Positions 8,567-17,440 of a stretch of DNA of 64,000 bases are shown piece by piece (within the stretch, counting starts at the first letter, position 1; each line of letters opens with the position of its first letter). The position numbers and the translations under genes were made by a program. This DNA is from Acetatifactor sp. (GTDB lineage: Bacteria > Bacillota > Clostridia > Lachnospirales > Lachnospiraceae), in assembly GCA_022511385.1 (NCBI GenBank), contig JAFLRN010000003.1, positions 1 to 64,000 of the forward strand, in the 5' to 3' direction. The notes under the pieces are model-generated. The model was given only the letters and a program-made list of their open reading frames with translations. It was not told the DNA's origin and made no database searches.

Positions 8567-9094
8567 CTATTTTATCTCCCGGTATCTGTTCTGCTTGAAC
8601 TTCAAAAACTCCAGGTCACTCTCCTTGTAATAAAACAGGAACAGGAAAAACAGCAAAATGGTAAACACTACGATATAACAGTCCGCCACATTGAATATGG
8701 GGAAATTGATCAGCACAAATGAAATAAAATCCACTACATAGTCAAAGCGGAAACGGTCAATCATATTTCCCAGTCCCCCGGCAATGATGGCCGACAGCGC
8801 CACATGGGTCACATAATATTTCTTTGTCTTTGGCAGTTTGATCAGGAAAAACAGAATGACCCCCATGAACACAAATCCCACAAACAGAATGAAAAATTTC
8901 TGATTCTGGAGCATGCCGAAGGCGGATCCACGATTCTCCAGATACTGGAGCTCCAGTACATCCTTCCAGAGCACGATGGCGGGCTGGTCCTTCAGTTGGA
9001 CAATGGCCAGATATTTTGTGTACTGGTCAAAGGCCAGGAGTGCCAGCATCACCAGTAAATCTATGAGTAAAATTATGTTATTTTTTTTACGCAT
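8567..9094 (-). CDS. lspA: Lipoprotein signal peptidase (signal peptidase II)
   Basis: LspA cleaves lipoprotein signal peptides before the lipidated cysteine within the membrane. The roughly 175-residue protein has four hydrophobic helices and both catalytic aspartate motifs: GNMIDRFRFDYVVDF and FNVADCYI. ATG 9094 is chosen because GGAGAGG lies 6 bases upstream; ATG 9100 directly abuts that sequence and is less likely. The start overlaps the aroB stop by 8 bases, suggesting coupled translation. Substrates here include the carboxypeptidase at 13765 and the lipoprotein at 1-1609. Confidence 0.93.
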   Translation of the reverse strand: MRKKNNIILLIDLLVMLALLAFDQYTKYLAIVQLKDQPAIVLWKDVLELQYLENRGSAFGMLQNQKFFILFVGFVFMGVILFFLIKLPKTKKYYVTHVALSAIIAGGLGNMIDRFRFDYVVDFISFVLINFPIFNVADCYIVVFTILLFFLFLFYYKESDLEFLKFKQNRYREIK

Positions 9095-10229
9095 GGGCAT
9101 CCTCTCCACTATAATATATTTCGCCGATGGCTGCCAGGATTTCCTCGTCGGTCACAGTCCTGTCCAGCACGGCCTTACCGATTTTCTTGAGCAGCACAAA
9201 CTTAATCTGGCCTGACTCCATCTTTTTGTCGGACTTTGTCAGCCGCAAAATTTCAGCAGGATCGATATTCTCAATACTAATAGGCAGGTTAAAAGGCACA
9301 TACATATCCCTTATTTCGTAGTATTCCTCCATGGAAAGCATACCACGCTTCCAGGAAATGTAAGCAGCCGCCACTGCTCCCAGAGCGATGCACTCCCCAT
9401 GGCACAGTTCAAAATTCTTGTATTTCTCAATGGCATGACCGATGGTGTGGCCAAAGTTCAAAAGCGCCCTGTCCCCCAGCTCCGTTGGGTCCTTCTCCAC
9501 CACCAGCTTCTTCACCGTACAACTGCGCAAAAGCATTTCCTGAAGCACATCAAGATCCCTGTCACAGATCTCATACATATTCTCAATGAGCCATTGATAC
9601 AGAAGAGCGTCACGGATCAGGCCATGTTTCATCACCTCCGCAAAGCCGGAGAAAAACTGCCTGTCGTCCAAAGTCTTCAGCACCGCCAGATTCATATAGA
9701 CCAGCCTTGGCATCTTAAAGGCACCCACCATGTTCTTATATCCGTCAAAATCAACGCCTGTCTTACCACCAATACTGCTGTCCGTCTGTGCCAGCAGCGT
9801 GGTGGGTACCTGGACGAAATCCACGCCCCGAAGGTAAGTGGCGGCCACATAGCCCGTGGTGTCTCCCACGACGCCGCCGCCAAGGGCAACCAACAGATCC
9901 TTCCGGTCAAATCCCTCCTTGATCAGGAAAGAGTAAATCCCCTTCACAGTATCTAAAGTTTTATGTTCCTCGCCGTTTGGAAAAGCGTATTTTACGGCCT
10001 TCAGGCACTTTCCCCGAAGCAGATTCAGCACCTCGTCCCCGTAGAGCTCGTCCACTTTTGTGTCAGTGATAATACAGATGCGGCGGGACTCAAGGTAATT
10101 CTTCATTTGACCGTCCTGCTTTTTGCTGTCAATCGCCTGAAGCTCTTGAACAAGTTCTTCAAAGGTCTGGGTGAACACTATATCGTAACAGGGCTGCTTG
10201 TTGTACAGAATGGGTAATCTTTCTGACAT
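9087..10229 (-). CDS. aroB: 3-dehydroquinate synthase
   Basis: AroB converts DAHP to 3-dehydroquinate, the second step of the shikimate pathway, with NAD and a metal. The 380-residue length is usual. Seen motifs are GGGVVGDTTGYVAATYLRG (NAD/phosphate binding), QVPTTLLAQTDSSIGGKTGV, GFAEVMKHG and the metal ligands in FGHTIGHAIEK. AGAGGAAAA lies just before the ATG. No other shikimate gene is adjacent; the gene is grouped with lspA and rluD. Confidence 0.95.
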   Translation of the reverse strand: MSERLPILYNKQPCYDIVFTQTFEELVQELQAIDSKKQDGQMKNYLESRRICIITDTKVDELYGDEVLNLLRGKCLKAVKYAFPNGEEHKTLDTVKGIYSFLIKEGFDRKDLLVALGGGVVGDTTGYVAATYLRGVDFVQVPTTLLAQTDSSIGGKTGVDFDGYKNMVGAFKMPRLVYMNLAVLKTLDDRQFFSGFAEVMKHGLIRDALLYQWLIENMYEICDRDLDVLQEMLLRSCTVKKLVVEKDPTELGDRALLNFGHTIGHAIEKYKNFELCHGECIALGAVAAAYISWKRGMLSMEEYYEIRDMYVPFNLPISIENIDPAEILRLTKSDKKMESGQIKFVLLKKIGKAVLDRTVTDEEILAAIGEIYYSGEDAHA

Positions 10230-10298
10230 AACTTTTCCTCTCTGTTTATTTTTTCTTAGGATAATTTATTCGATACCGCCACTTGCCAGAACATGAAA

Positions 10299-10320
10299 GG
10301 AGCCCGCACAAACGAGCTCC
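10299..10320 (-). terminator. Hairpin terminator after sepF
   Basis: On the minus strand GGAGCTCG-TTTGTG-CGGGCTCC forms an 8-pair stem with one wobble, followed by TTTCATGTT. It sits about 25 bases after the sepF stop and separates the sepF group from aroB-lspA-rluD. The T-tract is short, so it may be leaky. Confidence 0.55.
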
Positions 10321-10344
10321 ACCGCTGTTTTCTTGCCAGTTATG

Positions 10345-10869
10345 TCAACTATTCAGCGGCATCTCAAAAGAACCGCCGAAAATATCCTGGAAATCACCGG
10401 ATACATCCACACTGGAAGGTGTGATGATAAATATATAATGGGAAATCTTCTGGAGATTGCCCGAGATGGCAAAGCAGGAACCGCTGGTAAAGTCAATGAT
10501 CCTCTGAGCCACATCCACATCCAGTCCTTCCAGGTTCAGCACCACGGTGCGATTTGCCAGCAGGGTTTCCGTAATCTCCCTTGCCTCCTCCACAGAAGTA
10601 GGTTTGATCACGCATACCTCCATGCCGGAGCTGTTCGACATGCGCCGTGACGAGGGCTGCTTGATGGGCGTAATCTTGCTGGCGGCTGGCTGTGGTCTTT
10701 TTGCCACTGGCTCCTCGTAATCATCGCTTTTGGACCGGTTCACCGAAGATTTGCGCGGGGAAACAGCTACATCGTCCTCCTCATCGTCCAGATAGTCGTC
10801 ATCGTAATAATCATCCTCTTCTTCACCATTCAGCTTCATGTAATTTAAAAACTTGTCCATTACTCCCAT
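10345..10869 (-). CDS. sepF: Cell division protein SepF
   Basis: SepF polymerises into rings that tether FtsZ filaments to the membrane. The 174-residue protein has the expected N-terminal segment (MDKFLNYMKL, amphipathic membrane anchor), an acidic linker with runs of Asp and Glu, a basic Ser-rich linker, and the C-terminal SepF domain (CVIKPTSVEEAREITETLL, VVLNLEG, DFTSGSCFAISGNLQKIS, about residues 85-165). An alternative start at 10860 would match the core MDKF better. It follows yggS, the usual Firmicute order (ylmE-ylmF). Confidence 0.93.
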   Translation of the reverse strand: MGVMDKFLNYMKLNGEEEDDYYDDDYLDDEEDDVAVSPRKSSVNRSKSDDYEEPVAKRPQPAASKITPIKQPSSRRMSNSSGMEVCVIKPTSVEEAREITETLLANRTVVLNLEGLDVDVAQRIIDFTSGSCFAISGNLQKISHYIFIITPSSVDVSGDFQDIFGGSFEMPLNS

Positions 10870-10887
10870 GATTCTACCATACCTTTC

Positions 10888-11607
10888 TTACTCCCGGTCT
10901 TTCTGGCCGGGCTGATGACCGGTGTAATTTCTATCTCCAAAAATACCGGTACCAACCCGAATACAGGTGGCACCCTCCTCAAGGGCCACAGAGTAATCCC
11001 CTGTCATTCCCATTGAGAGAATATTCATACTAACATTATCAATGTTTTTTGCCTTTATGTCAACAGACAATTGGGTTAATTTATCAAAATATAGACGATT
11101 TTTTTCAGCAACCTCTGTATATGGTGCTATCGTCATCAATCCTTTGACATGAATTCCGGGTAACAAAGCAATTTTTTCCACCAGTTCCGGCGCCTCCGTA
11201 AGCGATACGCCGTACTTGCTCTCTTCCCCTGATACATTTACCTCTATGAGGATATCGGTCTCCACGCCCTGCCGCAGGGATTCCCGGCTGATCTCTTCCG
11301 CAAGCCGCAGGGAATCCACGCTGTGGATCAAGGCAACCTTGCCCACAATATATTTTACCTTGTTGCGCTGCAGATGACCGATCATATGCCAACGGATATC
11401 CTCCGGCAGCTGGGGTATCTTGTCTATTAACTCCTGGACTTTGTTCTCTCCGAAGTCTCTGGCACCAGCGTTATAGGCTTCCCGAAGGGCTGATACAGGC
11501 TTGGTCTTGCTGACGGCGATCAGGGTCACCTGGGCCGGGTCGCGGTTTGCGCGTTGGCAGGCGGATTGGATTTCGTTTTGGATGGTTTTTAGATTTTCGC
11601 GGATCAA
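10888..11607 (-). CDS. yggS: PLP homeostasis protein, YggS/YlmE family
   Basis: YggS-family proteins bind pyridoxal phosphate and help balance PLP and amino-acid metabolism. The motifs are AVSKTKP (PLP lysine), DFGENKVQEL, WHMIGHLQRNK and MGMTGDYSVALEEGAT. I place the start at TTG 11607: GGAGGT stands 7 bases upstream, and the N-terminus then matches the family (239 residues). The frame stays open to an ATG at 11718, which would add 37 residues (starting MSTEGVYTPQWWAP) encoded by a repeat element. That extension is unlike the family and is probably not translated as part of YggS, though it could be. Confidence 0.9.
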   Translation of the reverse strand: MIRENLKTIQNEIQSACQRANRDPAQVTLIAVSKTKPVSALREAYNAGARDFGENKVQELIDKIPQLPEDIRWHMIGHLQRNKVKYIVGKVALIHSVDSLRLAEEISRESLRQGVETDILIEVNVSGEESKYGVSLTEAPELVEKIALLPGIHVKGLMTIAPYTEVAEKNRLYFDKLTQLSVDIKAKNIDNVSMNILSMGMTGDYSVALEEGATCIRVGTGIFGDRNYTGHQPGQKDRE

Positions 11608-11730
11608 GGTTGTTACCTCCGAGTGACGCTCAGCCGCGCCATTCGCAAAGCCGCGCTGCGCGCTCTCCGCCGCCCCTGGCGCCCACCACTGAGGGGTGTA
11701 AACACCCTCTGTGCTCATATTCTGGCTGAG
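11608..11730 (-). repeat. Repeat element carrying hairpins and ending in a Shine-Dalgarno site
   Basis: The whole gap between the HlyD-like stop and the yggS TTG is GC-rich and palindromic in parts (GAGGGTGT-TT-ACACCCCTC at about 11694-11712; GC-rich arms at 11660-11690). It also forms an open frame reading EGVYTPQWWAPGAAES then RGFANGAAERHSEV. Its right end supplies the GGAGGTAAC Shine-Dalgarno used by yggS. From memory, near-identical peptides occur at ends of unrelated genes in Lachnospiraceae, which would make it a dispersed repeat; I cannot verify that here. Confidence 0.5.
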
Positions 11731-13188
11731 CTATTGCTTTATGAACTGGTCATCGCTTACGGTGGAGGCGTCTTGGACGATGTAGTCGTAGACGCTGAGG
11801 CCGTATCTGGTGTTGGATTTCACAATAGCATATTCTTCATTCTGGTACAGAATATTAATCTGCTTAAAGTCGGCATAACCTCTGTTAATGTTGTAGACAC
11901 CGATCAAGGTGGCGCGTCTGCTCACAGTGAAGGTATCCTGGCTGTCGAGTTTATACAGAATATCTCCCGTATTCAGTATGGTGCTGTCCAGATAATATTC
12001 CCTGGTCGCGTCATCAAAGCTATACAGATCGATTTCCAACATCTCACTGGAAATGGTGCCGTCCTCCAGATAGCACTGGCGTACGATGCTGCCCCGCCCG
12101 CTGTTTCCGCTGGGGATCACATATTCTTCCGGAATCAGGAAAAATTCCTTTTGCACGATGGATGATACCGGAATCTTTAAGCCGGTCTCGTCTTCCACGA
12201 TCAACTCCACATCCAAGAACCTGTCGGACAGGAAAGTAACCATGGAGTTCGTAAAGGAAAGCTGCAGATAAGTATTGCCGTCGGAATTGGTCAGCAGCTC
12301 CACCTGCCCCCAGGCTTCATACTGGTTTTTCAAGAACTTTACCTTGATGTAGCCCTCTTTCAGCAGCTGGGCCCCTCTCGTCGGCTCAACGGGGAACACA
12401 ATAGACCAGTTTTCGTTGGTGGAAAGCTTGTATGCCGGGTCTCCGGATGCCATCAGTGTGTTACTGAACAGATATTTTTTCTCATATTCCTTATTTTCAA
12501 AGATATCCGTCGTCACCTGCTGGGCAGTAAGTTCTTCATAGCCGTCCATCCAGTATGCCACAATACCTGTCCTGGGAGCATAGGCATAATTTATAATATT
12601 TCCGCTGCCATCGCCGCCGAGACTGCCGACATTTGCCAGCATATTGGAATTAGCCAGCTTCATCAGCGTATTCTGCAGGGAGTATTTGAAATCGTATGTA
12701 GTCTCGAAATTTTTACTGTCAAAGCCATGGATGAAGGAAACGATTTCATTGCGAAACTCAGCCAGATCGCGGCTGTCCAGGGAGTTTTCTCCAAGAGCCA
12801 CGGTCTGTAAGTCCTCGCTTAAACGGCCTGTTTCGTCTACAATGTACACCAGGTCGTTCTTTGCTACCCTCTCACCTTCCCGGGCATAATAATTCACATA
12901 TCCGGCAGTGCTGGTAGTGACAACAGTCTCATCCCGGATCACAACCCCATGGTAAATATTATTGGTGACAAGGGATCCCTCCTGCACTTCATAGCGGACA
13001 ATATGGCTTGTCTGAAAATAGAGAATGACGCAGACAACCACATAAACAAACACAACGCCAAAAATGATCATGCCGATGTTTAGATTCAATGGTTTTCTAT
13101 ATTTCTTAAAATTGACGACCTGGGACTTATTCTGCTGGCCGTCACGTTTTTTATTGCCTGCAGCTTTTCTGTTACCTGTCTGTGCCAC
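11731..13188 (-). CDS. HlyD-like membrane-anchored adaptor protein
   Basis: The 485-residue protein has a basic N-terminal cytoplasmic tail, one membrane helix (about residues 38-60, GMIIFGVVFVYVVVCVILYF) and a long outside region. HlyD-like biotinyl-lipoyl features are visible: VVTTSTAGYVNYYAREGERVAKNDLVY, and IPVSSIV late in the chain. No ABC or RND partner is next to it. Its position with yggS and sepF suggests a role at the envelope or septum rather than a dedicated exporter; that is inference. The stop is followed at once by the repeat element. Confidence 0.75.
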   Translation of the reverse strand: MAQTGNRKAAGNKKRDGQQNKSQVVNFKKYRKPLNLNIGMIIFGVVFVYVVVCVILYFQTSHIVRYEVQEGSLVTNNIYHGVVIRDETVVTTSTAGYVNYYAREGERVAKNDLVYIVDETGRLSEDLQTVALGENSLDSRDLAEFRNEIVSFIHGFDSKNFETTYDFKYSLQNTLMKLANSNMLANVGSLGGDGSGNIINYAYAPRTGIVAYWMDGYEELTAQQVTTDIFENKEYEKKYLFSNTLMASGDPAYKLSTNENWSIVFPVEPTRGAQLLKEGYIKVKFLKNQYEAWGQVELLTNSDGNTYLQLSFTNSMVTFLSDRFLDVELIVEDETGLKIPVSSIVQKEFFLIPEEYVIPSGNSGRGSIVRQCYLEDGTISSEMLEIDLYSFDDATREYYLDSTILNTGDILYKLDSQDTFTVSRRATLIGVYNINRGYADFKQINILYQNEEYAIVKSNTRYGLSVYDYIVQDASTVSDDQFIKQ

Positions 13189-13214
13189 GTACTGCCTCCG
13201 TTGTCATTTCTTAA

Positions 13215-13243
13215 GAAAAGCCCCGGCTTTCCCGAGGCTTTTA
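13215..13243 (-). terminator. Strong hairpin terminator after the P-loop gene
   Basis: On the minus strand AAAAGCCTCGG-GAAAG-CCGGGGCTTTTCTT gives a stem of about 11 pairs with a following T-rich stretch, 20 bases after the stop at 13264. Confidence 0.8.
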
Positions 13244-13263
13244 TGTCCGATCTATATTACCGC

Positions 13264-13683
13264 CTAAAGGGAGACCATGATCTTGTCCTTCAGGGATGCA
13301 GGGAGTTCTTCCTCATCCAGGGAAATGCTAAGGATGAAATCGACCTCAAAGCTTGCGCTGAGTTTTTCAAGCTTTGTAATGATAGGTTCAATGTCCTGAC
13401 CTTCTAAACACGCAATTTTTAAGAAGCTGTCAAAATACATCTGCTGCAGATCGTGGTCCTGTGAGATCACACCGCTGACAAAACCTATAAATTCATCGCT
13501 GCTTGAAATCATAAACTGGGATACATCCACCAGCCGTACTTTGTTATTCAATTCATACATGTGCTTGGTACTCTTGTCAAGATAAACAATACTGCCGGAA
13601 ACCACCTTGATCTCACTGTTCACCTTGTCCAACAGCTGCTTTGTCTTTCCCTTCCCCTTTTTCCCTACGATTAATTGAACCAT
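13264..13683 (-). CDS. Small P-loop protein of unknown function
   Basis: The 139-residue protein opens with MVQLIVGKKGKGKTKQL, a Walker A motif (GxxGxGKT, residues 7-14), and later VVSGSIVYLDKS and ELNNKVRLVDVSQF. It is too short to be a full NTPase of a known class and no Walker B is clear. Similar small ATP-binding proteins occur in Lachnospiraceae genomes without known role. ACAGGAGGG before the ATG supports the start. A strong terminator follows. Confidence 0.75.
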   Translation of the reverse strand: MVQLIVGKKGKGKTKQLLDKVNSEIKVVSGSIVYLDKSTKHMYELNNKVRLVDVSQFMISSSDEFIGFVSGVISQDHDLQQMYFDSFLKIACLEGQDIEPIITKLEKLSASFEVDFILSISLDEEELPASLKDKIMVSL

Positions 13684-13764
13684 TGGAAACCCTCCTGTCG
13701 TAATATGTATTTATTTCATTACCCATACATTAATTATAAGTGATAAAGCCTCAAAAAACAACCC

Positions 13765-14748
13765 CTAAATCTCCCCCAGCAGTTTCGCCATTTCCTCAAA
13801 AACCGTGTCATCTGATTTCAAGATCACGGAAATATACGATGCGCCCCCCACATCCCTGGAGAGCAGTATCAGACAATGGCCGGCAGCGCTGGTCGTACCT
13901 GTTTTCCCACCAATTACAGTCACATTGGCGGGTGCCTGACGGTCTCCCCGCAAAAAGAGATTTGTTGTCTGCTTGTCCACTGTTTTTTCCCTGCCATTGG
14001 CATCATAGTAGGTAGTCTGATAGCTTGACATCTGGATGATCTCACGAAAAGTCTCATATTTGATAGCCTCGTTGAAGATCAGATACAGATCATATGCCGT
14101 TGTCTTGTGCTCATCATTCGTAAGTCCATGGGGATTAACAAAATTGGTGTTTGTTGCGCCAAGACGTCGTGCCTCCTGGTTCATCATTTCTACAAAATTG
14201 TCAACACTTCCACCCACACCCTCAGCCACCAGCATAGCCACATCGTTTGACGAGAACAACAGCATAATGCGCAGAGCCTGATCCAGTGTCATGGTGTCCC
14301 CAGTCTTTAGTCCCAGAAGCTGGGCACCCGGCTCTGTGATATTGACAGAACTTGTTGCGGTAAGAACCTGGTCAAGTCTGCCGTTCTGCAATGCCACAAG
14401 GGCAGTCATCACCTTGGTGAGGCTTGCCGGATGCAGCTTCTCATGTGCATTTTTAGAATACAAGACCCGATTGTCGTTCACGCTGAAAAGAATGGCCGCT
14501 TTCGCCTCCAGGTTCAAGTTTCCGCTTCCTGCAACATCCCCCGTGACCACACAGATTTCACTTGCAAAGGGGGCCGCGACTCTGGAGTCCTGTCTGGAAA
14601 CTACATTAAAGCAGCTTACGCTGCTGTCAGCGTCATAAGGCATATCATAGGACAGCCTTCCGCAGCCGGTAAGGACGCAAAAAAGCGCCATTATTGTACA
14701 TAACAAAATAGACTTTCTTTTTCTATTTGTATATTTCACGCCACTCAA
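13765..14748 (-). CDS. D-alanyl-D-alanine carboxypeptidase (lipoprotein, PBP5/DacF type)
   Basis: The enzyme trims the terminal D-Ala from peptidoglycan stem peptides. All three active-site motifs are present: SLTK (residues 109-112), SSN (166-168) and KTG (282-284). The N-terminus is a lipoprotein signal with lipobox LTGC (Cys about 29), unlike the usual DacA form with a C-terminal amphipathic helix, and the protein ends soon after the KTG domain. The start is TTG 14748 (AGAGGAG 3 bases upstream), inside the end of mgsA; GTG 14739 is an alternative. Placement near rodA and PBP2 fits wall synthesis. Confidence 0.9.
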   Translation of the reverse strand: MSGVKYTNRKRKSILLCTIMALFCVLTGCGRLSYDMPYDADSSVSCFNVVSRQDSRVAAPFASEICVVTGDVAGSGNLNLEAKAAILFSVNDNRVLYSKNAHEKLHPASLTKVMTALVALQNGRLDQVLTATSSVNITEPGAQLLGLKTGDTMTLDQALRIMLLFSSNDVAMLVAEGVGGSVDNFVEMMNQEARRLGATNTNFVNPHGLTNDEHKTTAYDLYLIFNEAIKYETFREIIQMSSYQTTYYDANGREKTVDKQTTNLFLRGDRQAPANVTVIGGKTGTTSAAGHCLILLSRDVGGASYISVILKSDDTVFEEMAKLLGEI

Positions 14749-15118
14749 AATCTCCTCTTTCCAGAGCTTTGATCAACAGTTCTGCGCTTGCCAGATTTGT
14801 GGCAAGTGGAATATTGTACATATCACAGAGCCTTACCACGTTATTCACGTCCGGCTCATGTATCTTTGGTGTCAATGGATCACGCAAAAAGATAACAAGA
14901 TCCATCTGGTTGTGCTCAATCTGCGCCCCAAGCTGTTGTTCGCCGCCAAGATGTCCCGCCAGGAATTTATGGACATTCAGGTTAGTGACTTCCTCCACCA
15001 ACCGGCCCGTAGTTCCCGTGGCAAACAGCGCATTACGGCTCAAAATCCCCTTGTAAGCAATGCAGAAGTTCTGCATCAGCTTTTTCTTTGAGTCATGTGC
15101 GATCAGTGCAATATTCAT
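14723..15118 (-). CDS. mgsA: Methylglyoxal synthase
   Basis: MgsA converts dihydroxyacetone phosphate to methylglyoxal, a bypass of lower glycolysis. The 131-residue length is normal. Seen are IALIAHDSKK, LFATGTTGRLVEE (phosphate binding), LGGEQQLGAQI and the catalytic region IFLRDPLTPKIHEPDVN. GAGAGGG precedes the ATG. In Clostridia mgsA commonly follows rodA, as here; the gap is only 14 bases. Confidence 0.95.
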   Translation of the reverse strand: MNIALIAHDSKKKLMQNFCIAYKGILSRNALFATGTTGRLVEEVTNLNVHKFLAGHLGGEQQLGAQIEHNQMDLVIFLRDPLTPKIHEPDVNNVVRLCDMYNIPLATNLASAELLIKALERGDFEWREIYK

Positions 15119-15132
15119 TTAATACCCTCTCT

Positions 15133-16251
15133 TTATTTATTCTTTTTGGTCTGAAGCCTCACATTCAGCACAAAGCCCATCCCCATAAACAGGCTCATCA
15201 GTGAAGTCAGACCATAACTGACGAAAGGAAGCGGAAGTCCCGTGTTGGGCAGGATAAAGGTGGCGACGCCAATGTTGATAAAACCCTGAAAAGCCACCAG
15301 TCCTCCCACGCTTGCCGCAATAATACTACCCGCAGTATCTTTCGACTTTCGCGCCACCGAAATGCAATCCAACGAGATGCCAAACAAGAGCAGGATTACC
15401 ACAATACTCCCTTTAAAGCCGAATTCCTCTCCGATGACCGCAAAGATGAAGTCCGTCTCATCTGCAGCAACAAAGTTCCCGTTTTTCACGGATGTGATCT
15501 CATTGTTTTTGTAGCCTTTGCCATCCAGCATTCCTGAGCCGATGGCTTTTTCGGAATTCACCTGCTGACGGTTTTGGTCAGGATATTCTTCCTGATTAAA
15601 AAACGCCAGAAGACGCTCCTGCTGAAATCCATGAAAAAAATCATTGTCAGGCCGCATATCAGGCCGAAGCGCCATGGATATCAGAAGCGCAACGGCTGGT
15701 ATGGCAATGGCCAGCACGCCAAACACCAGCTTGAGACTGACCCCTCCCACGAACATGATCACACAGAAAAGTATGACCAACACAATACTTGTTGACAGAT
15801 CCGGCTGACTCACCACCAAATACCATGGCAATGCGAACAATAACAGGCAAGCGCTTATGATCCGCACAGTATTAAGCTTCTCTTTATATTTCATAATAAA
15901 CTGTGCAAAGAATAAAATCAACAAGATTTTAGCGGTTTCTGAAGGTTGAAACTGCAGGCTGCCGATCTTCAGCCATCGCTGGGCTCCGCCGCGGTTCTCA
16001 CCCATCACCCAAACCAGCACCAACAGGACGATGTTGATCACATACATAGGCCAATAGAACTTCAAGACCCAGGAATAATTGAAGAAAGAGAGCACAAGCA
16101 TCAAGAAAGCGCCAGCGACCACTCCGGCCAGCTGTCTGGACTGGAGTGATTCATCAGCACTTCCGATGGCCAGTATGCCGATACTTGCCAGTGCCAGCAC
16201 CATCAGAATTAATTTAAAATCATAATCCCGCACCCTTAATTTCTTGAACAT
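15133..16251 (-). CDS. rodA: RodA, SEDS-family peptidoglycan glycosyltransferase
   Basis: RodA polymerises lipid II for cell elongation together with a class B PBP. The 372-residue protein has about ten hydrophobic helices and SEDS motifs: GGAQRWLKIGSLQFQPSE, the QPDLSTS loop (catalytic aspartate region), and the late motif FINIGVATFILPNTGLPLPF then VSYGL. It lies downstream of minE and of the PBP2 gene, the expected partner. FtsW is a close homologue, but the context favours RodA. Confidence 0.92.
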   Translation of the reverse strand: MFKKLRVRDYDFKLILMVLALASIGILAIGSADESLQSRQLAGVVAGAFLMLVLSFFNYSWVLKFYWPMYVINIVLLVLVWVMGENRGGAQRWLKIGSLQFQPSETAKILLILFFAQFIMKYKEKLNTVRIISACLLLFALPWYLVVSQPDLSTSIVLVILFCVIMFVGGVSLKLVFGVLAIAIPAVALLISMALRPDMRPDNDFFHGFQQERLLAFFNQEEYPDQNRQQVNSEKAIGSGMLDGKGYKNNEITSVKNGNFVAADETDFIFAVIGEEFGFKGSIVVILLLFGISLDCISVARKSKDTAGSIIAASVGGLVAFQGFINIGVATFILPNTGLPLPFVSYGLTSLMSLFMGMGFVLNVRLQTKKNK

Positions 16252-16324
16252 ACTCTGAATATCTCCGCAGCTCTGCTTTCCAATCCTCTTTCCAGCAGTT
16301 CTGTTTCCTCTATCTTGCAGATGA

Positions 16325-16603
16325 CTAATGGTTGATCGTCATGTCGGACGACACATCCACGATCGGAATATTGGCGTACAAACTGGGCTTTGCACCCCGC
16401 CCTGACTTTGTGCCTTTGGTATTGATCTGGATCTCAATATTGTCCGCATCAATTTTCATATATTTGGAAATCACTTTTGCAATATCCGCCTTAATCAGCT
16501 CCATCATTTCTGGTGAGCAGTTTACCCGGTCTGAGATCAACAAAATCTTCAGCCTGTCCTTGGCTACCTGACAGGAGCTCTTTTTTCGAAAAAAATGCCT
16601 CAT
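16325..16603 (-). CDS. minE: Cell division topological specificity factor MinE
   Basis: MinE stimulates MinD ATPase so that the MinCD inhibitor is cleared from mid-cell. The 92-residue protein has the short basic N-terminal membrane-binding stretch (MRHFFRKKSS), the anti-MinCD region (AKDRLKILLISDR) and the C-terminal topological domain (ISKYMKIDADNIEIQINTK). AGGAGGAGC precedes the ATG, and the gene begins 15 bases after minD. Confidence 0.93.
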   Translation of the reverse strand: MRHFFRKKSSCQVAKDRLKILLISDRVNCSPEMMELIKADIAKVISKYMKIDADNIEIQINTKGTKSGRGAKPSLYANIPIVDVSSDMTINH

Positions 16604-16618
16604 GCCCGCTGCTCCTCC

Positions 16619-17440
16619 CTATGCCTTGTGAAAAATTCCGGAAACCCTGGTCCAGAAGGATATGCCCTTGTCAAAATTAAGGTATGGCACCTCTTTTCCC
16701 AGAACCCGCTGGACCACATTGGCATAAGCCTGTCCTGCCGGACTGTCTCCGCCCACCAGCGGCTCTCCCTGGTTTGTAGCGATCACAACATTCTCGTCGT
16801 CAGGGATAATGCCGATCAGTGGAATTGCCAGGATATCCACAACATCCTGGGCGGACATCATGTCTCCACGCTTCACCATATCCATCCGAAGCCGGTTGAT
16901 GATCAGATCCATCTGCTTAAAGTCATTGGCCTCCAACAGACCGATAATGCGGTCTGCATCCCGAATGGCAGACACCTCCGGCGTGGTCACTACCAGAGCT
17001 CTGTCGGCCCCGGCAATGGCGTTCTGGAAGCCCTGCTCGATCCCAGCCGGACAATCCAGGATAATGTAATCGAACTGCTCCTTTAGGTGCTCAATGACCT
17101 TTACCATCTGGCCCGGTGTTACCGCCGACTTGTCCCTGGTCTGGGCCGATGGCATCAGATAAAGCCCGGGATGACGCTTGTCCCGTATCAGCGCCTGCTT
17201 GACACGGCAGTTTCCCTCCACCACGTCCACAAGATTATAGACGATCCTGTTTTCCAGTCCCATAACTACGTCCAGATTACGAAGTCCGATATCTGTGTCG
17301 ATGAGACAAACCTTTTTGCCCAACTTTGCCAGGCCTGTACCTACGTTTGCAGATGTGGTGGTCTTTCCCACACCGCCTTTTCCTGAAGTGACGACAATGA
17401 CTTCGGAGCCTTTCTGCTCCTGGGAAAACTGATTTTCCAT
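16619..17440 (-). CDS. minD: Septum site-determining ATPase MinD
   Basis: MinD binds the membrane when ATP-loaded and recruits MinC. The 273-residue protein has the deviant Walker A SGKGGVGKTT (about residues 19-28), the switch region CLIDTDIGLRNLDVVMG, Walker B YIILDCPAG, and a C-terminal amphipathic tail (GISFWTRVSGIFHKA). A tail of about 10 residues precedes the usual N-terminus; ATG 17440 is still preferred because GGAGG precedes it. It lies in minC-minD-minE order. Confidence 0.95.
   Translation of the reverse strand: MENQFSQEQKGSEVIVVTSGKGGVGKTTTSANVGTGLAKLGKKVCLIDTDIGLRNLDVVMGLENRIVYNLVDVVEGNCRVKQALIRDKRHPGLYLMPSAQTRDKSAVTPGQMVKVIEHLKEQFDYIILDCPAGIEQGFQNAIAGADRALVVTTPEVSAIRDADRIIGLLEANDFKQMDLIINRLRMDMVKRGDMMSAQDVVDILAIPLIGIIPDDENVVIATNQGEPLVGGDSPAGQAYANVVQRVLGKEVPYLNFDKGISFWTRVSGIFHKA

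Noticed and set aside
11718..11718. ATG giving a 276-residue YggS with extra N-terminus
   Set aside because: The 37 added residues come from a repeat-like element; TTG 11607 has a well-placed GGAGGT and gives the normal family N-terminus.
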